NCBI GenBank assembly: GCA_963700185.1
Contig: CAVOWP010000001.1
Span: 62,001-126,000 of the forward strand
DNA length: 64,000 nucleotides
Reading direction: 5' to 3'
Source: AP-15 sp963700185
Lineage (GTDB): Bacteria > Pseudomonadota > Alphaproteobacteria > ATCC43930 > CGMCC-115725
Shown here: in pieces, positions 56,965 to 64,000 of the stretch
Position numbering within the stretch: the first letter of the stretch is position 1
Layout: each line of letters starts with the position of its first letter
Notes under the pieces: generated by a model
Told to the model about the DNA's origin: nothing
The model's input: only the letters and a program-made list of their open reading frames with translations
Databases searched by the model: none
Translations under genes and position numbers: made by a program

Positions 56965-57369
56965 CTCGGGATCTCCAGCGTTCTGCTTCACCGGACGTTT
57001 GGGGCCTTGCGATGGACCGGCCATAAATCGGCCGACGTCAGGAACGCCGCACGGCAAACCTATATTCCGACGAATGACACATTGCGACGCCACCATTGTG
57101 TGTCATTTTTAGAACCATAGCGTGCAGCGCATATCAGATGCCCCCAATTGTCGCGAATTGGCTGACCCCGTCGCCGCAAGAGCGGGCGAAGCCAGCCTCG
57201 TGATCTAGGCATGAGTTAACGGAGTTGGCTAAGGGACAGCCTATTCGATGCGGTAGTTCGCTACCGCCGGAGGCCGGCCCGCGGCGCAACGCGAATGAAA
57301 TGGTCCTTCGGGCGCGAAGCCTCTGGATGGCGAGCCTGGCATCGCGAGCTCGGCGAGCGATTTCCGCAC
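56965..57369. other. Intergenic, 405 bp, no gene seen
   Basis: Nothing recognised apart from the upstream side of the lipoprotein gene. Confidence 0.4.
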
Positions 57370-57850
57370 ATCCCGGCCGCTAGGTTCGCTCGACACCGGC
57401 GCAGTCGGTTCGATGGTGACGCAACTCGCGCGCGAGGCCGGCGCCTACGTCATCGGCACCGGACGCGCGGCCGACCGTCAGAAGGCGCTCGACTTCGGCG
57501 CGCAGGAGTTCGTTGACCTCGACAACGACGCGCTGGAAGACGTCGGCGGCATCGATCTGGTGTTCGATGTCATCGGCGGCGACATCCAGAAGCGGTCCGC
57601 AGGCCTGATTCGAGCTGGAGGAACACTGGTGTCCATCGTCGGGCCGCCCGAGGCGCGGCCCGCCGACGGCTTGGCGGTCGACTTCGTTGTCGAGTCCGAT
57701 CGTGCCCAACTGAGTGAGATCGTCCAGCGGGTGCGGGACGGACGACTGCGGACGAACATCGGCAACGTCTCGACCCTCGACGATGCCGTCGCCGCCTTAA
57801 ACCCGACCGAGCGACGCAGGGGGAAGACAATCGTCCGCGTTCGTCCGTGA
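57370..57850 (+). pseudogene. MDR-type NADPH:quinone/alcohol dehydrogenase, C-terminal half
   Basis: The Rossmann part (GAVGSMVTQLAREAGAYVIG; KALDFGAQEFVDLDNDALED; IDLVFDVIGGDIQKRSAGLI) and the end (LSEIVQRVRDGRLRTNIGNV; GKTIVRVRP) are those of medium-chain reductases. The N-terminal catalytic GroES-like domain is missing, and the nucleotide-binding loop begins abruptly after DTGAVGS. A remnant with an intact 3' end. Confidence 0.82.
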
Positions 57851-58011
57851 GCGACACGCGCCTATCGATGCACGCGGCCGGCCGGCGCTGTCCAGATCGG
57901 CCGGCTGCGCGGAGCCATGGCTCATGATAAGCTCCACATCGCCCTCGCTCGATCCCCATTCCTGTGACAAGGCCTCCGCCGGACAGCTGGAATGACAGCT
58001 TCGGGTCAATG

Positions 58012-59953
58012 ATCGGGATAGGGGGACGCCTCGCGGTGCCACCCCTCCCACACCACCGGGCATACGGGTCACGTACCACGGCGGTTCGACCGGGTTAAGC
58101 TTGAGCAGAGACATGCAGTCGGGGGAGACCGAGTGAGTTGAAGTAGCGGTTGCGCAGGGCTTGTTGGACCGCGGGGTGTCCTGACATGCGCCAGAACCCC
58201 GTCGGCGAACCGGCGGCGACCGCTGCATTGAACTTCGGTACGCCGCGACGGCGCAGTTCGTTGAAGCGGTTGTGCCCGTTCTGCCACTGCCGCCAAAGAT
58301 AGGAACGTAGTCTTCGGCGAATCCACGCTTCCAGGTTGGTGAGCACACGCGGGGTCTGGCAGAAGCCGAAGTAGCCGCGCCATCCGATGAGGTATGGCGT
58401 GAGGTCTTCGATCAGCTGCTGTAGGCTGATCCCCCGTGTCCGGCGGGTCATGTCCCGGATCTGCGCCTTGAATTTGTCGAAGGCTTTTGGCGCGACGCGC
58501 CGCTCGCTCCCGTCATTCGAGATGCTGAACCCCAGGAACTTGCGCTCCTCCGGTCGCGCCACCGCGCTTTTCGCCTCGTTGACCTTCAGCCGCAGCTTCC
58601 TGGTCAGGAACCGGCTCACCGAGGCCATGACCCGTTCACCGGCGCGGCAGCTGCGAACATAGATATTGCAGTCGTCCGCATAGCGGCAAAAGCGGTGACC
58701 CCGTCGGGCCAGCTCCTTGTCGAGATCGTCGAGCACGAGATTGCTCAGGAGGGGCGAGAGCGGGCCGCCTTGCGGGGTCCCCTCGTCCACCGGGCTGACC
58801 AAGCCGTCTTCCATCACTCCGGACTTGAGAAACGCCCGGATGAGCTTGAGCACACGTTTATCGGTCACCCGCGCGGCGACGCGCGCCATCAAGCTGTCAT
58901 GATTGACCCGGTCGAAAAATTTTTCGAGATCAATGTCAACCACGACACTGTAGCCCGCGGCAACGTATCGTTGCGCTTGGGCCACCGCCTGATGGGCGGA
59001 GCGTCCCGGTCGGAAGCCGTAACTGTGCTTGGAAAACGTCGGGTCCCATCGCTCCTGGAGAACCTGCAGCACGGCTTGTTGGATCAGTCTGTCGACGACG
59101 CAAGGCACGCCGAGCTTTCTGACCCCGCCGTCCGGCTTGGGGATTTCGACCCGCTTGACCGGCTGCGGCTGGTAGGTTCCCTCGAGCATTTGAGACCGGA
59201 TGCTCGGCCAGTGCTCACGCAGGTGGTCCTTAGCGTCGTCGATGGTCATCCCATCCACGCCAGGACTACCCTTGTTCCTTCGAACGCGTTTCCACGCTCT
59301 TACGAGATTCCCTCGCTCACATACCTCCTCCATTAATTGTTCCGTCAAAGCCGGGCTTTCGGGTGCTAGCTTCGCCACGAATGGTTCGGCCCCTTGGTAA
59401 CTGCTGACCGGGGTTTCACCCTGGACCACCAGCTCCAAAGCCAGTGAGTACTGAATCTTCTGCCGCATTCCATTCATGAGTTCCTAGTCCTACTTGCCAC
59501 TCCCAATCGTTCGGGCCTTCGGCCATCGTTTCCGGCTCGGCCTATCTGTTGCTCCGCCTTTCGGCTTTGGAGTGCCTCACTAGCCTTGCCGACGGCTTGG
59601 CCTACTATGCCGTCTGCTGACTTCTGACCCGCGGTCAGACGGTCTCTCGGCCGTCTCAGTCGCCGCAAAGGCGACACGGGGCAGATCTCCCGGGGTAAGC
59701 TCAATCGCCTTCGGTGCACAACCGCCGGATCTACGCTTCGCGCCGTTGATGGATATGGACTTCGCGATACGTTGCCCGCTCGTCCGGCGCTTGCGCCTCG
59801 TATCCGGTTTTTGTCCATCGGCTCGCACCTTTGCTTCGCGCTTCCTTCAGACCCCGCCTCGCGGCGATAGCCCTTGCGCATCACTAACCCTTCACCTCCA
59901 TCAGGTTGGGTAGAGGACTTTCACCTCCGAGCTATTGAGCATGCCCGGCACAC
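58012..59953 (-). mobile_element. Group II intron
   Basis: A retroelement of about 1.94 kb on the minus strand. The 5' end is placed at GTGTGCCGGGCATGC (59953 downward), matching the GUGYG start of group II introns. GGAGGTGAAAGTCCTCTACC follows. A domain V-like hairpin lies after the maturase gene (GAACCGCCGTGGTACGTGAC, then CCGTATGCCCGGTGGTGTGG, about 58078-58036), and domain VI runs to CTATCCCGAT near 58012. The ends are estimated from consensus and could be off by several bases. Sequence 59478-59953 is intron RNA domains I-III, not a gene. Confidence 0.8.
58095..59477 (-). CDS. ltrA: Group II intron reverse transcriptase/maturase
   Basis: A 460-residue intron-encoded protein. RT motifs are in order: GVDGMTIDDAKDHLREHWP, RKLGVPCVVDRLIQQAVLQV, YGFRPGRSAHQAVAQAQRYV, VVDIDLEKFFDRVNHD, GTPQGGPLSPLLSNLVLDDL and the catalytic YADD near residue 266. 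The maturase X domain follows (LIEDLTPYLIGWRGYFGFCQ). There is no HNH endonuclease domain, so the intron would move by an endonuclease-independent route. It is intact and aids splicing of its own RNA. Confidence 0.95.
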   Translation of the reverse strand: MNGMRQKIQYSLALELVVQGETPVSSYQGAEPFVAKLAPESPALTEQLMEEVCERGNLVRAWKRVRRNKGSPGVDGMTIDDAKDHLREHWPSIRSQMLEGTYQPQPVKRVEIPKPDGGVRKLGVPCVVDRLIQQAVLQVLQERWDPTFSKHSYGFRPGRSAHQAVAQAQRYVAAGYSVVVDIDLEKFFDRVNHDSLMARVAARVTDKRVLKLIRAFLKSGVMEDGLVSPVDEGTPQGGPLSPLLSNLVLDDLDKELARRGHRFCRYADDCNIYVRSCRAGERVMASVSRFLTRKLRLKVNEAKSAVARPEERKFLGFSISNDGSERRVAPKAFDKFKAQIRDMTRRTRGISLQQLIEDLTPYLIGWRGYFGFCQTPRVLTNLEAWIRRRLRSYLWRQWQNGHNRFNELRRRGVPKFNAAVAAGSPTGFWRMSGHPAVQQALRNRYFNSLGLPRLHVSAQA

Positions 59954-60081
59954 GACTAAACCGCTCTCGCGGTAGAGCGCTGCGCGCAGTGCTGTGCCTG
60001 GAGCAGCCGGCGGCGCAGTAACGGAAGCGGCGGGTCGTGCCTGAGGATCGGGATGTTCAACCTGACCTCAGGGAGCATCCC

Positions 60082-60636
60082 ATGACCGAGGCACCCATCA
60101 GCCCGTTACGCCGGCGCATGATCGAGGATATGACGATCCGCAAGTTCGCGCCGCGGACCCAAGAAGGTTACATCCGTGCCGTCAAGGGCTTCAGCGCCTT
60201 CTTCGGCGCCTCACCGGATCGAGCGAGTTTTGAGGATTTACGGCGCTATCAACTGCATCTCGTCGCGAGCGGCGCTGGCACGCCGACCATCAATCACACT
60301 GTAACTGCGCTGCGGTTTCTCTTCATCGTGACGCTGCGCAAGCCGCAAGTCGTAATCCGCTACCCTTTATCCGTGAACCGCGGAAGTTGCCGATCGTGTT
60401 GAGCCCAGAGGAGGTGGCGCGCCTGTTGGATGCGGCACCCAGCCTCAAGCACAAGGCGGCGCTGAGTGTCGCCTATGGCGCGGGATTGCGCGCCTCCGAG
60501 ATCATCTCGCTTAAAATCGAGGACATCGACAGCACCCGGATGGTCATTCGCGTCGAGCAGGGCAAGGGCCGCAAGGACCGATACGTGATGCTCTCGCCGT
60601 ATCTCCTCGAGCTCTTGCGCGCCTGGTGGAAGACCG
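60082..60636 (+). pseudogene. Tyrosine recombinase (IS91-associated type), frameshifted and 3'-truncated
   Basis: MTEAPISPLRRRMIEDMTIR starts the protein and KFAPRTQEGYIRAVKGFSAF and INHTVTALRFLFIVTL give the core-binding domain. A frame change near 60355 leads to PFIREPRKLPIVLSPEEVAR and YGAGLRASEIISLKIEDI with the first catalytic Arg. After LELLRAWWKT the sequence switches abruptly to an SBP56 gene, so the second half with the catalytic Tyr is gone. Such recombinases usually accompany IS91-type elements. Confidence 0.85.
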
Positions 60637-61633
60637 GCCTCACACGGTCCATTGCGGTCCCGAAGGCATCTACGTCAGCACGCTCGGCGGCGGCGGCAAG
60701 GATGGCACCGCCGGGCCGCCGGGCATCTTTATCATGGACTGCGAGACGTTCGATATCCTGGGACGCTGGGAGATCGACCGCGGACCCCAAAACCTCCACT
60801 ATGACTTCTGGTGGAACCTGCCGCGCGACTACATGGTGACGAGCGAGTGGGGGCTGCCGCCGCAATACGAGAACGGGGTCGTGCCGGAGGATCTGCTCGC
60901 GAACAAGTATGGCCATCGGATCCACTTCTGGGACCTCCGGGCCCGGCGCAACGTCCAGACGATCGATCTCGGAGCCAACCACCAGATGGCGCTCGAGGTG
61001 CGGCCCGCGCACGATCCCGTTCGCGAATACGGGTTCCTGGGTGTTGTGGTCGACTCCACGAACCTCGAAGGCTCGATCTGGACCTGGTGGCGCGAAGGCG
61101 GCAAGTTCCACATCGAGAAGACGGCGACGATCCCGCCCGAACCGGCGTCCAAGGACCAGCTCCCACCGCTCCTACAGGGGTTTGGCGCAGTGCCGCCGCT
61201 GGTGACCGACATCGACCTCTCAATGGATGACCGGTTTCTCTACGTCGCCTGCTGGGGAACCGGCGAGATGCGTCAGTACGACGTCACCGACCCGAGGAAG
61301 CCGAAGCTTGCGGGCTCGGTCCAGGTCGGCGGCATCGCTCGCCGAACGCCGCACCCGAGCGGCAAGGTGTATGCGGGCGGCCCGCAGATGGTCGAGATCA
61401 GCCGTGACGGTAAGCGGGTCTACTGGACCAATTCGCTCTACTCGACGTGGGACAACCAGTTCTATCCCGACGGAGTGCCGGGCGCTGAGGTTATGGCCAA
61501 TGCGAGTCCGAGCGGCGGCCTCGAGTTAGCAAAGGACTACTGGGTGAGCTTCCCCGACGGATACCGGGCACACCAAATCCGGCTCGAGGGCGGCGATTGC
61601 TCGACGGATTCGTTCTGCTATCCGTCGGTTTGA
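60635..61633 (+). pseudogene. SBP56 selenium-binding protein/methanethiol oxidase, 5'-truncated
   Basis: RPHTVHCGPEGIYVSTLGGG begins inside the SBP56 family, followed by FWWNLPRDYMVTSEWG, FLYVACWGTGEMRQYDVTDP and the end YWVSFPDGYRAHQIRLEGGD with CSTDSFCYPS. These proteins are copper-dependent methanethiol oxidases. The first ~130 residues, including the N-terminal cysteine region, are replaced by the recombinase fragment. The translated start would be inside that junction (ATG 60626). The remaining 330 residues have no frame breaks. Confidence 0.88.
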
Positions 61634-61649
61634 ACGGGACTGGGCTGAA

Positions 61650-62318
61650 CTGAACTGGACGCCTGCTGCACTCTGGCTGGCTGTCGTCGCGAGCGGCCTC
61701 TATCACGGGGTGAACCCGGGAATGGGATGGCCGCTCGCCGTCTCCGCCGGGCTGATGGAAAGGAGCTCGCGCGCCCTCCTGGCAGCACTTTGGCCGCTGA
61801 CGTTCGGCCATCTGCTGGCAATGCTCGTGGTGATCCTTCCCTTCTCTCTGCTGGTCGCCCTCGTCCAATGGCACCGACAGATCCAGATCGGTGCGAGCCT
61901 CCTGGTCATTGGGTTCGGTATCTTCCGGTTCGTCAAACGGCGTCATCCGCGAGTGCTGGCGCGGATACGACCGACGCAATTGGGGCTCTGGTCCTTCGCC
62001 GTGGCGATCGCTCATGGCGCGGGACTGATGCTGGTACCGATCTATCTCGGTCTCTGCCGCACCGCCGACCTCAATAGGGGCCACGAGGCGGCCGGCGCCC
62101 TCGTCGATGCCAATCTCGGCATGGCGGTCCTGGTCTCCGTCGTCCACTCCGTCGCGATGATTGCGGTGGGCGGGTTCTTGGCGTGGCTGGTCTACCGCTA
62201 CCTCGGTCTCAAATTCGTGTCGCGGAGCTGGTTCAATCTGGATGCGACTTGGGCCTTCAGCTTTATATTGGTGGGCGCTCTCTCGCTTTCGATCAGCCTG
62301 GCGGGCGGTCGGTACTGA
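61650..62318 (+). CDS. Integral membrane protein of unknown function
   Basis: About 200-220 residues with six to seven membrane helices (WPLTFGHLLAMLVVILPFSL; GASLLVIGFGIFRFVKRRHP; LGMAVLVSVVHSVAMIAVGG; WAFSFILVGALSLSISLAGG). ALWLAVVASGLYHGVNPGMG lies before the first in-frame GTG (61710) and looks like part of the first helix, so the start is probably upstream, possibly CTG 61650 or earlier. It follows the SBP56 fragment by a few bases. The conserved YHGVNPGMGWP loop suggests a transporter-like family, not identified. Confidence 0.7.
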   Translation: MNWTPAALWLAVVASGLYHGVNPGMGWPLAVSAGLMERSSRALLAALWPLTFGHLLAMLVVILPFSLLVALVQWHRQIQIGASLLVIGFGIFRFVKRRHPRVLARIRPTQLGLWSFAVAIAHGAGLMLVPIYLGLCRTADLNRGHEAAGALVDANLGMAVLVSVVHSVAMIAVGGFLAWLVYRYLGLKFVSRSWFNLDATWAFSFILVGALSLSISLAGGRY

Positions 62319-62878
62319 GGCGCGTCATGGTGTTGGGACTTCGTCGCAATGGAAGTATTTCCAAATCCAATCGCCGCGACCAACTGCAGGCGCGTTACGG
62401 ACAAGAAGATGCGCCGTCCGTACAGCAGGGCAGTGTGAAGTTGAAGGGCAGCTATGCGTCGCCTGCTGCCCGCCTCCCGATGAGGGGCGAACGGTCCGTG
62501 TGGGCCCATGAATGAACCCGCTCGCGCGGGAGAGTTTCGCGTGATCGTAGCTCATAGCCTCGAGTTCGCTAGAACTCCCCGCTGGAGGAAAGCGGATTCG
62601 AACCATCGGTCCCGCCCGCAACCGGCGGAGCTTTAGAAGCCGCTCCGTGCTGGTTTCGTCGGACTTCGCCGGCAGCTTGTTCCACAACGAACATAAGGGC
62701 GGGCACGAGCAGCTCCCGTGCCGGCGAGTTCGTGGGTGGCGATATAGCCCGACATGCCGCACCTCAAATCGCTAAGCCTGATCGAGCCGATTGGTTTGCC
62801 GTGAGGGAGCGACGATGCGGATTGCGGCGGCCGATGATACGCTAAGTTCGTTATCCGGATCGGGAGTGATCAAAACCA
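62319..62878. other. Intergenic, 560 bp, with one tRNA-derived repeat
   Basis: No gene is supported. A tRNA-Ser-like repeat is at 62567-62616. Confidence 0.45.
62567..62616 (-). repeat. tRNA-Ser 3'-end-derived repeat
   Basis: On the minus strand: GCGGGACCGATGGTTCGAAT then CCGCTTTCCTCCAGCGGGGAG. It shares the GGACCGAnGGTTCGAATCC core with the tRNA at 13256-13347 and the CTCCAGCGG end with the copies at 56199 and 63604. The T-stem is not complementary, so it is a decayed relic or a repeat element. Confidence 0.65.
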
Positions 62879-63319
62879 ATGCCTGAAGCGGAAATCGCAA
62901 AAGCGGTGAAGTTGCTCGATTTAATGCTCGAGTTTTTTGCCGACGACGGCCACTGGACGCGCGGGTGTTATGATGACGGAAACGGCGGCCACTGCCTTGT
63001 CGGCGCTCTTCTGCATCTGAGCCGCAAGCATTGCCTGCCGTCGGCACCGGCGATCGCGCTCCTGCAGGATGCGATGCCCCGGCCCGGCCTTCCGCTTGTG
63101 CACTTCAACGACACTCGTTGCGGCAGCGTCGCCGAGCTGCGCTCCGTAATCGTCGAGGCCCGCCGTCTCGCCCGTGACGATGCGGAGCGAGAGTGGGCCG
63201 CCGCCGCGGTTGAGACCTGGCTGCTCGCCCAAATCGAGAAAAAACGAGCCGCGCCGTCGTCGGATATTCTGGAAACTGCGTCGGACGAGCCGTTCGCCCC
63301 CGAACGCCTCGCGGCCTAG
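62879..63319 (+). CDS. DUF6197-like hypothetical protein
   Basis: A 146-residue protein. WTRGCYDDGNGGHCLVGALL is the recognisable motif (W-x-x-G ... C-L-x-G-A) of the DUF6197 type, then VHFNDTRCGSVAELRSVIVE and a helical end. Role unknown. It is convergent with a transglutaminase fragment whose end overlaps by 4 bp. Confidence 0.75.
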   Translation: MPEAEIAKAVKLLDLMLEFFADDGHWTRGCYDDGNGGHCLVGALLHLSRKHCLPSAPAIALLQDAMPRPGLPLVHFNDTRCGSVAELRSVIVEARRLARDDAEREWAAAAVETWLLAQIEKKRAAPSSDILETASDEPFAPERLAA

Positions 63320-63522
63320 TGAGCGCCCGTTGGTCGGGTCAGGAATCGACCCGGCCGGCCCCCTGGCAAATAAACCTGACACCAGGCATGGGTGGACCCG
63401 CCGCCGAGACGGTCCGGTTGATCCCGGGTTGGAACGTACAAATAACCTGACACAAAACGCGCCGCGAACCCTAGAGTACGCACCGCTTCCACCATCAAGG
63501 GTGCCAGTGCCCTGACCCGCAA
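63316..63522 (-). pseudogene. Transglutaminase-like protein fragment
   Basis: TLGFAARFVSGYLYVPTRDQ and GGGSTHAWCQVYLPG are the core of a bacterial transglutaminase-like cysteine peptidase, including the catalytic His in THAW. The catalytic Cys region upstream is absent. The usual WVEFDPTNG continuation is broken by a frame change near 63355 (DPTNG can be read in another frame). A remnant of about 65 residues. Confidence 0.75.
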
Positions 63523-63603
63523 AGTGCGCCACTTTTCCGCGCCCGAGAGGGCTCCCGAACCCGCCGATTATCGGGGCACCGCAGTGCGATCGAAGGTCAG
63601 GTT

Positions 63604-63654
63604 CGCTACCGACGCACCACTGGAGGGAACCGGATTTAAACCCTCGGTTCCGCG
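63604..63654 (-). repeat. tRNA-Ser 3'-end-derived repeat
   Basis: On the minus strand: GCGGAACCGAGGGTTTAAAT then CCGGTTCCCTCCAGTGG. The T-loop TTCGAAT is changed to TTTAAAT. First of a cluster of four such elements in 63.6-63.9 kb. Confidence 0.65.
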
Positions 63655-63764
63655 GAAGACGCCCAGAGGCCTCGCCCGGCGTCGGTTCACGATCGCGTCG
63701 ATTATTTCTCGTTAGCGAGAACGAGCAGAGGAACTGAGTCGGGGTTGAGACCTTGATCGTGTCA

Positions 63765-63838
63765 CGCGGGACCGACAGTTCGAATCCACCTTCCTCCACC
63801 GGCGAGTCTGCGAACCCTCGGTCCCCCTCGAGAAGACC
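63765..63838. repeat. Two overlapping tRNA-Ser-derived repeats in opposite orientation
   Basis: Plus-strand element 63765-63808: GCGGGACCGACAGTTCGAAT then CCACCTTCCTCCACCGGCGAG. Minus-strand element 63801-63838: CTTCTCGAGGGGGACCGAGG then GTTCGCAGACTCGCC. The second keeps the variable-arm/T-arm boundary of the tRNA best. They share the GGCGAG end, so they form an inverted pair. Confidence 0.65.
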
Positions 63839-63851
63839 GGAGTGGTATCGG

Positions 63852-63900
63852 CCGGAAAGTAGGGAAGGAGGATTCGAACCCTCGGTGCCCCGGTAAGAGG
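63852..63900 (-). repeat. tRNA-Ser 3'-end-derived repeat
   Basis: On the minus strand: CCTCTTACCGGGGCACCGAG then GGTTCGAATCCTCCTTCCC. It keeps CCTCTTAC of the tRNA variable arm as well as the T-arm (GAGGGTTCGAATCC), the longest match to the tRNA at 13256-13347. The rest of 63520-64000 shows no supported gene. Confidence 0.65.
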
Positions 63901-64000
63901 AACTCCCTACGAATTCGCACAGCAAATGGCGACGCATCAGACCGTACGAACAACCAGCTCTGTGATCATCACCCGAAGATAATGCTCGGCATGCTGGTAA

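Noticed and set aside
63765..63808. Right attachment site for the tRNA-Ser integrase
   Set aside because: Same orientation as the tRNA but too diverged for a functional core repeat, and several similar relics occur in both orientations.
62921..63937. 338-codon minus-strand frame
   Set aside because: Its translation is made of tRNA-derived repeats and the antisense of the DUF6197-like gene.

Overview
The window reads as part of the chromosome of a GC-rich alphaproteobacterium of the order Rhizobiales, most like the Bradyrhizobiaceae. The signs are a RamB-type regulator beside isocitrate lyase, a MucR regulator, an HWE-type histidine kinase, orphan ABC solute-binding proteins of the kind repeated in Bradyrhizobium, small secreted Gly/His/Tyr-rich proteins, and dispersed repeats derived from the 3' end of a tRNA-Ser. 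This placement is inference from gene content.

Positions 1-13150 look like conserved metabolic chromosome: the end of an SDR gene, NudC NADH diphosphatase, a flavin monooxygenase of the acyl-CoA dehydrogenase fold, and a RamB-like regulator divergent from aceA-aceB (glyoxylate shunt). These are followed by a GrdB-family reductase gene with an in-frame TGA, a phnD-phnE-phnC importer operon with overlapping genes, a haloacid dehalogenase and a convergent D-amino-acid dehydrogenase.

A tRNA-Ser(CGA) at 13256-13347 is followed at once by a tyrosine recombinase. From there to 64000 the DNA is accessory in character: short unrelated genes on both strands, large gaps, many truncated genes, four copies of a structured repeat, a duplicated ~1 kb module of small paralogous genes, resolvase remnants, a group II intron and a broken tyrosine recombinase joined to a 5'-truncated SBP56 gene. 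Recognisable cargo includes methyltransferase, GNAT, SRAP/YedK, TrmO, NYN-LOTUS nuclease, a RecB-like/helicase fusion, and a cluster at 42.4-50.9 kb. That cluster holds an ImmA/IrrE-PIN (DUF4411) pair, a HEPN-zinc-ribbon protein, a nuclease-like protein and several membrane proteins, and resembles a defence or toxin-antitoxin island.

Two points govern interpretation. First, the in-frame TGA at 7780-7782 lies exactly where the GrdB family carries selenocysteine and is followed by a SECIS-like hairpin, so the gene may encode a selenoprotein. Second, at least ten otherwise good genes are split by single-base indels, several in short G or C runs. Sequencing or assembly error must be excluded before calling them pseudogenes, and it bears on the TGA claim as well.
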